The position numbers and the translations under genes were made by a program. A stretch of 64,000 nucleotides of DNA from assembly GCA_948567375.1 (NCBI GenBank), contig OX419758.1:36657473-36721472 (forward strand), read 5' to 3'. Under the pieces are notes generated by a model. It saw nothing but the letters and a program-made list of their open reading frames with translations. It made no database searches and had not been told where the DNA came from. The stretch comes from Lunularia cruciata. Taxonomy: Eukaryota; Streptophyta; Marchantiopsida; Lunulariales; Lunulariaceae. Shown here piece after piece: positions 34,900-47,054 of this stretch. Every line of letters begins with the position of its first letter. Positions within the stretch are counted from its first letter, which is position 1.

Positions 34900-35859
34900 T
34901 CTGGAATCTTGAATGCTCTCTTCCTCTCAAATTCTGATTTTTGCCAACTCTCTCCTTCAATAGCTAGTTTTTCTGCCTCCTTTGAGTTACCCTCTCTCGA
35001 GTTTGCACCCTTCAAACACACTGCACGCAGCGAAATGACTCCTTCCCACACCAACAAAATGCCTCCTTCCCACACCAACACAATTACTCCTTCCCACGCC
35101 AGCAGCAAAGTAACTCCCAAACACCCCACACCCACACACTTGCAAAATGACACACTCACAAAATGACTTATGTTCAAATCTGAAGTTTTATATAGCCCCA
35201 TGCTGGAAAGGGAGTTTCAATATCCAAACATCCAAAATGTGCACATTTGGTGGAAAAATCAATTTTTGAGACGAAAGAACTGAACTTGTGAGTGGCAACA
35301 TGCGGCACTCCATGTTGCCAACATGTGCACCCAAGCGTTACAATTATTTCACAATGCCTACCAGTGCCCACCGGCACCCTTGCGTGGCGCCTACCAGCGC
35401 CACTCGGCACCAACGGGTGCAATAATCTTTTCAGTAGGAGGCCAGTCCCCAACATCTTTCTTTGTCGATGAGCACCATTGCATGGCACCTTATGGGCTGC
35501 ACCAACCGGCATCAACTAGGGCAAAAAAATATTTTCTTACAAGTTTGAGAGTGGGGCCCGAGCGTGTACCAGAGCAATCCGTCTACCACAGTCATGGGAC
35601 CACTTGAATTTTTTTCCCAACAACATATAGTTACTTTGAAGTGTAAACTTGCCAAGCACCATAGGGTGTGTTAGCTAGGGCAATACAAATGTATAGGTTA
35701 AGCTCTTGAGAATTCTTTTTGCATCACGTGAAATTCTTATTCCAATATTACATAAAGATACATTCATGGTCTAAGTTAGAGACTGATGGTTTAAGTTACA
35801 AGAGTATGGAATATGAGATGAGGAATTGAAAAATAAATAATTTTTATATGGAAACTCAC
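34900..35859. other. Spacer between unknown gene and transposase
   Basis: Pyrimidine-rich to 35000, then repeated CCTTCCCACACCAACA phrases (35035-35100), then a GC-rich patch with GGCACC/CAGCGCC phrases (35290-35560), then AT-rich DNA. No gene recognised. Confidence 0.5.
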
Positions 35860-37080
35860 TCAAGCAAGTATATAATCATTGTGATAATCAAGGTAGTGTT
35901 GCATCACCCTTGATCTACTTTCTTCTCTACCAAGTTCTATACCATGAAAAGACATTTTTGAATATATTTCTATTTCCTCTGAAAATCTGCCATTGTCATC
36001 TAACCAAAGGTCTGACCTATTGATTAAAAAATTATGTAAAATAATGCACACGGACACCCACTTTAAAAAATAAGCATTTTTACTATTGTCTTTGAGTTGC
36101 ACTCTTAACTCACAAAAAGAATGCAATCTAGCTTTCAATACTCCTATAATGCTCATTTATCACTCTTGCCTTTGCCAAATATTTATTAAACTCTTGCTTT
36201 TCCTTTGATCGGGCTTTGCTTGAAATCGTGGACTAGGTGATGCATGGGTACATAGCCCAAATCATCTAAAAGGTACTCCTTTGCCTCAAAAGTGAGACAA
36301 CTTCCTCTTTGGTTCAAATCATTCCATGGTAATGATTTTTTCAAACAAGTCATGTCATGACATGATCTTGGCATTCCTGCAAATAAACAAATCAACTTAT
36401 ACTTTTAGTAAACCATACAAAGAGGATCACCAATGCATTGAAAAAATACCTAACAAAACAACACATATGTACCTTCAGAAAAATATATAATTCTCCTTTT
36501 ATCATCACAAATCACTTGACCGTTTATAGAATATGAACCCTTGTGGCTGAAAAATATATTCCCAGTCCATTGTTGGTTGAGCTGCAAGAGGAGAAAATGT
36601 TCTATCTACCAAACCAACACAACAAAGAAAACCTTTGTGTGCAAAAACATTAGATATCCTCTTCCTCTCCTCGAGCTCAGGCCAAGCAACTTCACTCCTC
36701 ATCACATCTAATATAGCTGTCATAACTCTATCAATAAAAGTAATTGTTGAACCAACACTAATGTCCCAAATATCTAAACCCCGTGCAACACAAGCTCCAT
36801 TGCCGTGATGCACAAATCTATCCAAGGCTAGGGCAACTTGGATCCACACGGGTGTTTGCTCTCTTTTGTACCTTTTTTCAAAAATTGTGTGAGTCTTAAT
36901 CAGATCCACTGATGTTGAAAAAGAATTGACATCCATTCTAGTAAGTTGGCAAAAGGCCTTAGTATCAGGATTTCTAAAATACTCCATCACAAACTCTCTA
37001 CTACAAGGGTAATTAACACAGGGTTCCAAGTATTGATGAGTATGTGCATACTCCCACCTATTACTAAAAAATTCTAGCAT
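35860..37080 (-). pseudogene. PIF/Harbinger transposase (HARBI1-like, DDE nuclease) pseudogene
   Basis: Minus strand. Exon 1 runs from 37080 (MLEFFSNRW) to 36473 and contains GLVDRT, whose Asp (36604-36606) fits the first catalytic residue. A 1-base frameshift near 36540 moves the frame before the SEG end. A 96-bp intron (36472-36377) has a GTACAT donor and a TTTGCAG acceptor and rejoins the protein at G-M-P-R-S-C-H-D, whose Asp (36354-36356) fits the second. The third, a Glu in N-E-H (36152-36154), is read in another frame after a further indel near 36190. The end shows GVLKAR and CIILHNFLI, the C-terminal signature of this family. All three catalytic residues survive but in different frames, so it is inactive. 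Confidence 0.85.
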
Positions 37081-37400
37081 ATCTAAATCTCCTCCTAATT
37101 CTTAGTCTTCATCTTCTAATCCTTGTAGCAATATCTCCAAATCTAACCAAATCATCCACTGAATACATTTTTGAATATTTCTAGTTAGTTCTACATGAGT
37201 GCTCTCTCTTGGCATGACTTTACTCTAGATTTTTATTCACCTCCTTCTCGGCATGACTAGACTCTGGATTTTTATTCACCACATATAACTCCTTATTTGG
37301 CAAAGTTGTATCTCTATTCTTTGTGTTTATTCACTCCCTTTGGGTATGACTTGACTTTGGATTTTTATTCACCACCTATAACTCCTTATCACTCCTTATC
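37081..37400. other. 5' flank of the transposase
   Basis: Short repeated phrases GACTCTGGATTTTTATTCAC (37260, 37350) form imperfect tandem copies. No gene. Confidence 0.5.
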
Positions 37401-37765
37401 GGGCAAAGTTGCAACTCTTTTCTCTGTGTGCATAGAAAAAAAACAACCTCGTAAATTTCAGCAAAGTGGCATTTCTATTCTCTGCACACAAGAAAGAAAA
37501 CATCTCTATTCTCTACACACAGAAATAAAAACAACCTTGTACATTCCGGCAAAGGGGGATCTCTATTCTCTGCACACAGAAAAAAATAACCTCATAAATT
37601 TTGGCAAAGGTGCATCTCTATACTTTGTGCACCAAAAAAAAACAACCTCGTAAATTTTGGCAAAGGTGCATTTTTATTCTATGCGCACAGAACAAAAAAA
37701 CAACCTCCTAAATTTTGGCAAAGGGGCATCTCTATTCTCTGCGCATGGAGAACAAACAATCCCAT
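37400..37765. repeat. Minisatellite of about 57 bp, six to seven units
   Basis: Imperfect units carrying CTATTCTCTGCGCACAGAA, an A-run, CAACCTCGTAAATTT and GGCAAAGG. Located between the transposase and the right end of the Harbinger-like element, where subterminal repeats are common. Confidence 0.85.
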
Positions 37766-38436
37766 AATTTTCATTCCGTAACAAGAAAACAAATTCATGA
37801 ATTTCATTTCATCACTCAAGGGAGAACAAGTGCATACATTTCATAGTCGTACCAAGAGACAACTATCATAAATTAAACATTTTTAGTAATGAAATCAAGA
37901 ATTTTGGAGAGTAACACTTCAAACAAAAGCACTCCTCCTTCTAACCTTCCAAAACTTGCACTCAAATCTTCCCACTCAAAACCAATTCACTCCCTCTTCC
38001 AACTCTAGCTATGGGTATCTCAAATCTTTTTCCCGCTGTCATGTTTTGCATGCCCTCAAACCTTTCAACTCATGGTCCCTCCAATATTCCTCCGTGGTCA
38101 AAAATCTTGTTTTGGGTCATCTAGTGCATAAATCTGTCAACTTTTGATTACCATGGGTGTTCTTGAACATCATGGATGCTCCCTTTGGTGGCCGCCACTT
38201 TCACAATATCCTAAACAATACTTTATTAACCCTAATATGTAATCAATGCACTATGGAGTGATAACTGAAAATTCCTTATCCTTCATTTTTACAAACCACC
38301 TCATATGGAGTGTGCTAATAATAAGGAAATTTTCCCAAACTCCATAGCAAGACCTTTTCTACCCCGTTCACACTCCATACCAATTTAATCAACGCTTTGT
38401 AACTATCTGTATGAAAAGTTATGAAACTTTTTATAC
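37766..38436. other. Right subterminal region of the Harbinger-like element
   Basis: AT-rich with no gene. The right inverted repeat follows at 38437. Confidence 0.5.
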
Positions 38437-38452
38437 CTATTTTTGAAACCCC
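38437..38452. repeat. Right terminal inverted repeat of the Harbinger-like element
   Basis: Reverse complement GGGGTTTCAAAAATAG; followed by GTA and TTA, then copia LTR sequence. Confidence 0.78.
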
Positions 38453-38455
38453 GTA

Positions 38456-38585
38456 TTATCACACCAATATCATAGATTGTCAAACACATGTCTCAACCCT
38501 TGACTATATCCCATGGATGATCTGAGCCACTATCTCAGTATCACAGATAGGATACAATGGATAGATCAGGCTCCACATCCTAATA
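38456..38585 (-). repeat. 3' LTR of copia element 2, proximal piece
   Basis: Matches the first 110-130 bases of the 5' LTR at 43034-42905 (GGATGTG, GCCTGATCT, ATCATCCATGGGATAT). It starts after a purine-rich CTCCTAGTGGGAGAG tract and is cut off by the Harbinger insertion. Confidence 0.82.
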
Positions 38586-38599
38586 ACTCTCCCACTAGG

Positions 38600-41500
38600 A
38601 GACTTATACTTCTTGACTATACATCTCTCAAAATAGATAATAAACTTCTTGTGCTTGATCTACATACTATGTACAGCCTTACTATCTAGTGATTGTTGGA
38701 GGCCAAAAAAAAAGATGCTATACATAACCTTAATTTCTTGGAAGTGATAATCTTTGTCAACATATCAATAGAGTTCTTGGAACCTTGAATCTTTCCAAGT
38801 AACAAGCTGCCATCTTCAAGTAACTCCCGGATGAAATGATATCTCAACTATATGTGTTTTGATCTAGCATGGAACATTGGATTCTTTGCTAAGTGAATGG
38901 CACTTTGATTCTCCAAGAATAAAAAACAACAATTCTACTCTTGGCCTAGCTCCTTTAAAAGGTTCTATAACCAAATCATCTCCTTACTAGATTCTGTAAT
39001 TGCAACATATTTTGACTCAGTTGTGGACAAAGTGACAACTTTTTGCACCTATGAGAACCAATTCACTGCTGTCCCACCTATGGTAAAAACACACCTTGTG
39101 ATGCTTCTTCTGGTATCCATATCACCTCCCAGGTTTGCATCCACAAAACCTTGTAGTGTATGGCTGCCTCTATTATAACACAAATCTATATCTTTGGTAT
39201 CTCTTAAATATCTAAAAATTCCATTTGACAGTCTCCCAATGTTGTCTTCCTGAATTGGCCATGTACTTGCTCACAACTCCCATTGCATGTGCAATATCTG
39301 GTCTAGTACATGTCATTGCATGCATTAGGCTGCCTACAACTTAAGCATAAGGTACCTTTGACATATCCTTTAGCTCTTCATCATCCTTGGGCAACTGTTC
39401 CTTTGATAGCTTAAAGTGACTTGCCAAAGGTGTCATCACAAAACTTGCATATGTCATTTTGAACCTTTCTAGCACCTTTCCAATGTAGCTACCTTGAGAG
39501 AGCTTCAATGTTCCAGCCACCTTGTCCCTTTCAATCTTCATCCCAAGTATCTACTTTGCTGCACCCATGTCTTTCATTGCAAACTCTTTTGATAATTCTT
39601 TCTTCCATTTCTCAACCTTTAGTATGTTTGGTGTAACTATCAGCCTGTCATCAACATGCAAAAGTAAGATGATAAAACTATTATCAAGAAACTTGAGATA
39701 AAAACAATGATCCTCTTGATATCTTTTGAATCTATTAATGATCATGAACTTGTAAAACTTCTTGTACCATAATGTTGGTGCCCATTTCAGACCATATAGG
39801 CTTTTCTGCAACTTGCATACCAAAATCTCCTTGTCGGGGACTGCAAAGCTAGCAGGTTGTTATATATAGATATCTTAATCAATCTCACCATGTAGAAAAG
39901 AAGTAGTGACATCCATCTGCTCCAAATAGGTCTTTTTCCGCCACTATACTAAGAACCATTCTAAGTGTTGAGTACTGACTACCATTGAAAAAATTATCAG
40001 TGTAATCAATCCCCTCATTCTACTAGAAGTCTTTAACAACTAACCTTGCCTTGTAGAATTTGCTACCATTGTGTTCCTCTTTTACCCTATAGAACCACTT
40101 GTTATGTAATGCCTTCTTGCCTTCTGGTAGTAAGTTGAACTTCCAAGTTTGATTTTTATCCATGGAACTCATCTCATCCTTCATGGCAAGCTCCCACTTT
40201 ATCGAGTCTTCACTTTGCATGGCTTCTTCATAACATCTAGGTTCACCTCCATTTGTCAATAGCAAGTAATGTAGAGAGAGAGAATACCTCATTGGTGGTC
40301 TTGTAATTGTTGTAGATCTCCTCAGCTATGGTGCTCATGGTTGAGGTTGTGGAAGAGTAGTTTTTGAGCTTTCAAGGTTTCCCTCAACCCTTATGATAAC
40401 ATCTCCTTCCATGATCTCCTATAGCTCAACTTGATTATTTTCTTTGCTTTGCTCATATACACTATCAAAATCTAGAGTGCTATTATCCTTGTAAAGAAGA
40501 CACTCAATGAATATCACATCTTTGCTTCTAATGATTTTCTTGCTCTCTACATCCCAAAACTTGTACCCAAATTCATTTGCACCATATCCAATAAACACAC
40601 ACTTTATGGATTTTGCATCTAGCTTGTCCTTTTTCTTTGCATTGACATGCACGTAAGAAGACACACAAGACACACCCGAAGACTCTCAAATGCAACAAAA
40701 TCAGTGGTTTTCCTATCCACTCCTCTTTGGGAAACTTGTGATCTAAGGGAATTGATGGACTCCTATTTATCAAGTATGTTGCAATGTTGATTGTTTCAAC
40801 CCAAAACACCTTGGGCAGACCAGCATAGATCCTCATGCTATTAGTTCTTTCATTCAGAGTTTAATTCATGCACTCAACCACTCCAATCTATTGTGGTGTG
40901 CTTGGTAAGGTCTTCTCCAATCTGATTCCATGTACTACATAGAATTCCTTGAACTCACTATTGTCATACTCACCGCCATTGTCAGATCTTAGTCGCTTTA
41001 CCTTTGCATCGGACTCATTTTTGACCAAGCTTTTCCACTTCTTGAAAGTGGCAAATACCTTGGATTTGTGCTTGAAGAAATATACCCAAATCTTCTTGGC
41101 TGAGTCATCTACAAAGGTGACATAATACTATGAACCCCCAAGAGATGCAACTGGAGAAGTACCCCACACATATGTGTGTACAAGCTCTAGCTTCCTTGTC
41201 ATAGGTGCTCTTCCACCTTTCAAGAAGCTAATCTTTTTTTGCTTCCCAATTATGCAATCTTCACAAAAACCTACATCAATGGTTTCCAAATTTGGTAGCT
41301 TGTCCTTCTTCACTATCACCTTCATGCCATTTTCACTCATATGCCCAAGCTTGCAATGCCAGAGATTATTGTTTGATATTGTCTTTGCAAGAGCCACCGC
41401 GTCCTTAGTGTTGTTGGTCATGTAGAGAATCCCCATCTTGTTCTCTTTTGCAACCACCATAATGCCTTTGGTGATTTTCCATGAATCACCTACAAATGTT

Positions 41501-42600
41501 GTGACATATCCTTCATTGTCAAGTTGCACAATTGTCAATTAGGTTCCTCTTCAAGCCTAAAACATGCCTAACATCCTTCAGTTTCCACATACACTGATCA
41601 GGGAATTTAATCTGAACGTCACCTCTCCCCACAATATCCAAAGGCTCATCATCTGCAAGATAAATTTTTCCAAAATCACCAACAATGTAATGCAACATAC
41701 ACTCCTTTTGTGAGGTAGAGTGAAAGAAGCTCCTGAATCAATTATCCATGACTCCATAGGACTATATGAACTAAGGATCAAAACATCATTGATGTCTTTT
41801 GCAGTTGCATTCATTGAGTCCTCACTTTGCCCCTTGCTTGGATTCTTCTTTATGAGCAAACAGTTTTTTCTTGTGTGCTCCTTCTTACCACAATGCCAAC
41901 ATCTATCACCTTTTGACCTGGACTTGCTTCTCCTCTTGGAATTGGATCTACTTTGATTGTCACTACATTATATAGTTCTTCCTTTGTTTTCAAGAGTATT
42001 TAGGGCCAATCTAGAGTTTATGCTTGACTCTCCTTCTAATATCTTCACTCAGTATCAAATTTTGGATCTCCTCAAACCTCAATTTGAATGACCACAAGAA
42101 CTGCTTACTACTATCAAGTTGCACTCCAACTTTAAGGTAAAGAGGATAGGAGAATTAAAGCACTAGCTTCATCCTCAAAACTGATTTCCACTGAACTTAA
42201 TTGGCTTGTGATCAGGTTGAACTCATTAATATGATATGTGACAAAGTGACCTTCATTCATTTTCAGGTTGAAAAGACGATGCATCAAGTACACCTTGTTG
42301 GAAGCTTATGGTTTTCCATACATGTTAGACAAAGCTTTCAATAGACCTGCAGTATTCTTCTCCTCTAGAACATTGAATGCCATATTTCTAACTAGTGTCA
42401 TGCGTACAACTCCCAAAGCTTGTCTATCCATCAAATCCCAATCTTCCTATAACATGATCTCTAGTTTCACACCTCCAAGAGCTACATGAAACTTTTTCTA
42501 ATACAAGTAGTCTTCTATTTTCATTTTCCAAAAACCAAAGTCTTTACGATCTGATCTATCTATCCTGACCTTTACTTCCTCTCCCGCCATTGCTCTCGCT
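38600..42600 (-). pseudogene. gag-pol of copia element 2
   Basis: Minus strand. Gag's zinc knuckle C-X2-C-X4-H-X4-C lies near 41905-41865. The protease active site reads WIIDSGAS (near 41740). Integrase follows in 41538-40573: the H-H-C-C region with LWHCKLGH and FCEDC, then the SPSIPLDHK-type target region. Reverse transcriptase in 40292-39341 shows SLYGLKWAP and a catalytic HVDD (near 39650) in place of YVDD. RNase H runs 39330-38700 with STTESKYVAI-, NQSAIHLAKNP- and IDMLTK-type signatures. Numerous stops and frameshifts. Confidence 0.85.
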
Positions 42601-42618
42601 TTTTCCTTCAAACCTATT

Positions 42619-42632
42619 GCTCTAATACACGT
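42619..42632 (-). other. Primer-binding site of copia element 2
   Basis: Immediately after the 5' LTR the minus strand reads ACGTGTATTAGAGC, close to the TGGTATCAGAGC initiator-tRNA-Met primer site common in plant copia elements. Decayed by a few substitutions. Confidence 0.65.
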
Positions 42633-43034
42633 TGTTGGGAATCTCTATTGATTTATCTGTTCCTCTTACTACAAACTTTTCACTTGTCCCTTGTCCAATT
42701 TTCTCATGTGTTTATATTGATCTGCCTTTCTCCCTATTATCTCTTGCTTGTCTGAAAAAAATCAGAACTCGCCTAACCAGTTTCATGCAAATCAAAGTTA
42801 CCAAAAGTTCCATTGATTTTTTTTCACATGTGCACCTATATTCAACTCACAAATACTCCCTCTATAGGTTGCAGAGTTATATTCTACAGGTGCACAACAA
42901 ATAAAAAGAAACACATTCACATTGTCATCCCAATGTCATGGATTGTCAAACAAATATCCCATGGATGATATGAGCCACAAATTTCAGCATCATTGATGGG
43001 ATAAATCGGACAGATCAGGCTTCACATCCTAACA
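42633..43034 (-). repeat. 5' LTR of copia element 2
   Basis: 402 bp on the minus strand, TGTTAGGATG to ATTCCCAACA. Followed by the target duplication TGATG (43035-43039). Confidence 0.87.
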
Positions 43035-43039
43035 TGATG

Positions 43040-43659
43040 TGATGGAGAACTATGATGGTAGTCTTGTGAAGACCATTTGTAGAGTTTTTTAGAATAGGTT
43101 CCAACCATTCACTTGACGGGAACTCTGATTGTATAGGAAAACCATGGTGATGACATAAATAAATTTTTGTTGCGTTGTTTTAGTTTAAATATCTCTAAAA
43201 TTTTAATATCTCATTACTGTAAAGTGTGATGTAGCTATATTTAAGGCTAAATATAATAATTTTATAAATTTACTTATATGTATTTTGACCTTGAATAGTC
43301 CGTTTTCTAATAAGAATCATTCCTGATACTTTATATACGGTTTTAGTAATTTTTTATGCTATTTACCTCGGATGTTTATCATAATGCATGGATGAATTTT
43401 TGTGTATTTCCTCTTAAAGCTAAGAGAGAGAGAGTAATGTTGAAAGCAATAAAGAGTGTTTACCTTTTTTTCTGGTGAACCAAGGAAAGTTGAGTGCTAA
43501 GATGTCCGGTGCCTTTGAAGTTAGAATGATACATGGATAGACCTTCAACTTCATTAGGAGGAAAAACATTTTCTTTTGGTAACTTGCTCCACACCAAAAT
43601 GGACCTTTTGAACAATGGAAATTTGGGGGATTATGCCTTGCAAGTTTGCAAGAAAATTC
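43040..43659. other. Spacer right of copia element 2
   Basis: AT-rich; no gene or repeat recognised. Confidence 0.5.
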
Positions 43660-43840
43660 CTAAAATCCAATGCCGCTGAATGAATTGCTTGGCAATGGAA
43701 TGCAAAAGTCCGCCAATGCTATTTTGGTCATGGGTTGTGAGCTTGATCTGAAGGATCTGAAGTCTGTAAGCATCTTCCGGATCCCATGCTCTGTGATCAA
43801 GCGATGGTTTCCTGGATAGCTTAAGAAATAGATCCGTAAG
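43660..43840 (+). repeat. Module-family fragment
   Basis: Plus-strand phrases GGTCATGGGTTGTGAGCTTGATC and GAAGTCTGTAAGCATC match (in inverse sense) parts of 24370-24560, 48390-48440 and 49085-49190. A truncated copy of the unrecognised module family. Confidence 0.6.
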
Positions 43841-45185
43841 GTGGAAGTTGACAGAACTGCTGATGTGTGAAGGACTTCACAAACTACATTAATTATTAAT
43901 TCCTCCAAAGAATTAGAGGAGTACAATGGAGTGACTAATCTTGCACCTTCTCTATCCATGTCTACATGGGGTTAAATCTCCTAACCAAGGCAAAGAGAAA
44001 GAAGTTCCCCACATACTAATCTACTAGTACCTAAAGGATCACTTCATTTCACAACCTAAAGGTTAGTTGCTCATTCAAAATATCAATTGGCAAACAAAGA
44101 ATATAAGGTGATAAGGAAATTTGTGAAGGTAGACAAAGAGGAATGACCTTGATAAAGAAAAAGAGTTCAACACTTACAAGATTGCCAAAACCTACGAAGA
44201 TGCAAAGAACCCACAAGTCACGGAGGTATCTTTGGAGGAAGAAGCCAAAGACATAAATCATGAAGAAGAGGAAGAAGAGAACTCCTTCACCCTATAAAAA
44301 TCAGCATTTGGGTCCAAGGAAGCTGACCATTACAAAGATGCACAATTTGCCCCATTGGAAGAAGAGCACTTAGCACAAAGAAGAAGTTGGTCAAAGAAGA
44401 GGAGGATCAAGAAAGTCCTTATCCCAAGAAAGAACTCCATCCCAAAGGTACACATGATCAAGAAGCGGGGCCATTGGGTTTGAAGGTAGAAGATCACAAC
44501 CAGGCCAAAGGAGAGCAGCAGAAAGAAGGAGAGAGGGAAGACTAAGATGCAAAGCACAAGCATCCCAAACATCAAGTAAAAGATAGAATAAATATTGAGT
44601 GGATCAAAGTGGACCATTTAAATGGGTGTGCCTCTCTTACAATTATGAGAAAGAAAAGCCACAATTATAGAGCGATCTAAGTTAGTTATTCATTTGGTGT
44701 AATCCAATTCATTGGTTCTCCTTGCCACATGTATCTAAAGAAGATAGCTTGGTTACTATTCAAATAGATTTGACATTTTAGAGTAGATAGTTAATTCTCC
44801 ACCATTGTCCTTTAGGATGGGTCATTGTAACCATCCAGCCTCTATCCATTGTTGGTTCTTGTATCCTCAAAGGAGATAACTATGATCTTCTCCATCTTTA
44901 CATTTGGTCTATTTTTTAATATCGATTGTCATTTCTGTAACCCAATGTTAATGTACCTACAAAGTAATTGGTAAGAATGAGTTGACCACAAAAAGATATA
45001 ACTTAGAAATGACTAAAGTGAAAGGAATGTGTCACAAGATACAATTCATTTATTTTTGCTGGTTAACCTCTTTGGCAGAAACAACTCATAGTTTGAGGGC
45101 AGAGACACCCATTGTGGCACTCTATTATAAACCAAAAAGATCCTAATCACTCTCAAAACTACTGTAACCAAAGTTACCTTGAATG
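43841..45185 (+). other. Lys/Glu-rich open stretch, unrecognised
   Basis: Between 44140 and 44470 one plus-strand frame stays mostly open and encodes a very Lys/Glu-rich sequence (NHEEEEEEN, KKRRIKK), interrupted by few stops. It may be gag-like or a decayed host fragment. The rest of the interval shows nothing recognisable. Confidence 0.3.
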
Positions 45186-45706
45186 TGTAATACCACTAGT
45201 TAGACCAATTACCTAGAGGTGAAAATTGGCTTGGTAGAACTTTTAGAGATATCACACATAATGATCTAAGAGATCAAATAGAGGAGTCACCAAAAGAGGA
45301 CTTCCACTAGTAGAGTAGAGGTCAAAACTACACTAAAAAATTTAGAGCTAATTTTGGAAGCCTAAACAAAAGAATTAGGTCTAAAAAATGGAATCTTCCA
45401 TATCTTTGGGAAAAATTATTGTCCTCTCCTCCCTCAGTTTGTCTTGCAAAGATCTTTCCAATGTTACCTCTTCCATGCTATTTTGAGCTTCCTATAGAAT
45501 GATTCTCAAAAGATTCTCTTTAGTCAAACTTGTTTGACCAACCAAATGGAACTTTGGTTGACATGTCAACAATACATTTATCTAATCTAAGGGTGTAGCT
45601 CCCTTGGAGGGGATCCTCTTCACTATATAATAAAGACAATGCTGCATTGGGGCATCAGAGTTTTTGAGAATTTCAATCTTTGTGCTTTTGTCTTTAGATT
45701 GGTATA
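45186..45706 (-). repeat. Solo LTR, family T, copy 3
   Basis: Minus-strand homologue of 11570-12266, shortened to 521 bp. It keeps the 3' end TATTACA, the TTTATTATATAG TATA-like region and the CGATGCCCCAA-like segment. Flanks GAATG (45181-45185) and GAAGG (45707-45711) resemble a target duplication with one change. The 5' terminus is degraded. Confidence 0.72.
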
Positions 45707-46990
45707 GAAGGTGATGGTCCACTTTGATCCAAGGTTTGCTTCATCCCAAAGCCTTCAACCTTGATGATATGTACTACCCTTCCTAGAAGGCATGCCACCA
45801 AAGGAGTCCTTTTGGCAATTGAATGTCCATGACTTTAGTTCCATGTTACTTGTGGCACTTTGAACGGATCAGATCCATCATTAGGCCACTTACACCTTTA
45901 GGCAAACCCTCTTCTCAAGATTCAAACAATTAAATTCCTATTGTGCAATTGCAATCCTTGTGCATTATCATTTGAAGCCAAACACAAGGTGAATATAAAT
46001 GAATCAAACTAGGCTTTGGTGTATATACAAAGTTGTATGGAAAAGTGGACATTGAGATTACCAATGTCAAAGCCATATATAACATTTTCTATAACTACTC
46101 CACTTTGCCCCAACAGATCTTTGATGGCTGAGCAGCTTCCTTGCCAAAGCTAACTACCTCACTGCCACCAATTATAGCTTAATTCCTATCTTATCCTATT
46201 GTAACTAACTAATTCCGCTTCTTCTAACAAGTGTAAGGGAAGGTGTTAGTTCTGCCCTAGATTATGCATTTGAATCACAAATCCCCCCCATCCCCCAATG
46301 GGTTATTGCAGCAAAGTCGTACCAAGAAGGTGGTACAAACCTGAAGGTCATTTGCTCTGAAATCTACAAGGCCAAAGTCTTTGGTTTCATTCTTATCTTA
46401 CAATCTTACAAAGAACTTCTTCCTCTTGGTGATGTTTGGAGTTGTTGCAAGTGCTTGCTAAGGTCCATATACAATGGCTGGAAGGCATGGCTAAGAACAT
46501 ACTAGTCTAGCACTATGGTTCCATCTTCTACCAAGCAAAATATTCTCAGCTCTATACTCTATTGTGAAGAGCATCCTTTGCCCTTGAATTGCCAAAGTAT
46601 TTCCTTGGTACACTCATTGTAATCTACAATCTTCAACATATAGGAATTATAAACTTTGTTGAACTTCCTATTAGCATGTCCCTTGAGGCGAAGAGCAAGC
46701 TGGTCCATTTGCTCCTCCTCGTAGACTCTTTCCCTCCAATTTCGATGCCTACAACTTAAGTTCGGGAATCTTAGTTTTCACCACTTTGCCTTTGGCTTCC
46801 TCTTGGAGCAGTTACACAAACTGGTTTTGGATTTTCCTTCACTTATCGGATGCTCTACTACTTTGTTTCTTCTGGCACAAGCACTTTGCTTGAAAGTCTC
46901 CTTGGAATGCCTTCAATAACCTCTTATTTTAGTTTAGATCTCTTTCGAGGTGTAGAAGGAAGTATAATCGTAGCACTGAAGAGTTGAACT
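45707..46990. other. Unrecognised stretch with open patches
   Basis: One plus-strand frame between about 46230 and 46480 stays open and looks protein-like (KVICSEIYKAKVFGFILIL), but I cannot place it in a family. No splice pattern or neighbouring domain helps. Confidence 0.3.
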
Positions 46991-47014
46991 GCCGCTGAAG
47001 GGTTAGGCCTTGCG

Positions 47015-47054
47015 CAATTATACGATTACTCAGCTCTGAGTAATCGTACAATTG
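47015..47054. repeat. 40-bp near-perfect palindrome (19-bp arms, 2-bp centre)
   Basis: Left arm 47015-47033 and right arm 47036-47054 are reverse complements except for one position (A against G, which would be G-U compatible in RNA). Core ACGATTACTCAG/CTGAGTAATCGT. It lies 370 bp before module block II. Confidence 0.9.

Larger units (their letters stand above)
29014..38452. mobile_element. PIF/Harbinger-like DNA transposon with cargo-like genes
   Basis: The left end reads GGGGTTTCAGAGATAG (29014). The reverse complement of the right end reads GGGGTTTCAAAAATAG (from 38452), matching 14 of 16 positions. TTA lies at 29011-29013 and, after an extra GTA, again at 38456-38458; PIF/Harbinger elements duplicate a TTA/TWA trinucleotide. 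The ends fall exactly where the copia 2 LTR is interrupted, so the boundaries come from two independent lines. Inside are a Harbinger transposase pseudogene (minus, 35860-37080), a Myb/SANT-like accessory frame (plus, 29509-30820) and a spliced unknown gene (minus, 31413-34743). At 9.4 kb it is long for this superfamily. Confidence 0.8.
28680..43034 (-). mobile_element. Ty1/copia element 2, LTR to LTR, 3' LTR split by Harbinger insertion
   Basis: Minus-strand element with a perfect 5-bp target duplication TGATG at 28675-28679 and 43035-43039. The 5' LTR is 42633-43034. The 3' LTR is in two pieces, 38456-38585 and 28680-29010, which rejoin into one LTR when 29014-38452 is removed. Between the LTRs lie gag, protease, integrase, reverse transcriptase and RNase H in copia order. 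All are broken by stops and frameshifts. Confidence 0.88.

Noticed and set aside
34721..34960. Arg/Lys/Glu-rich minus-strand frame
   Set aside because: Low-complexity translation of the 27-bp minisatellite and its pyrimidine-rich flanks.
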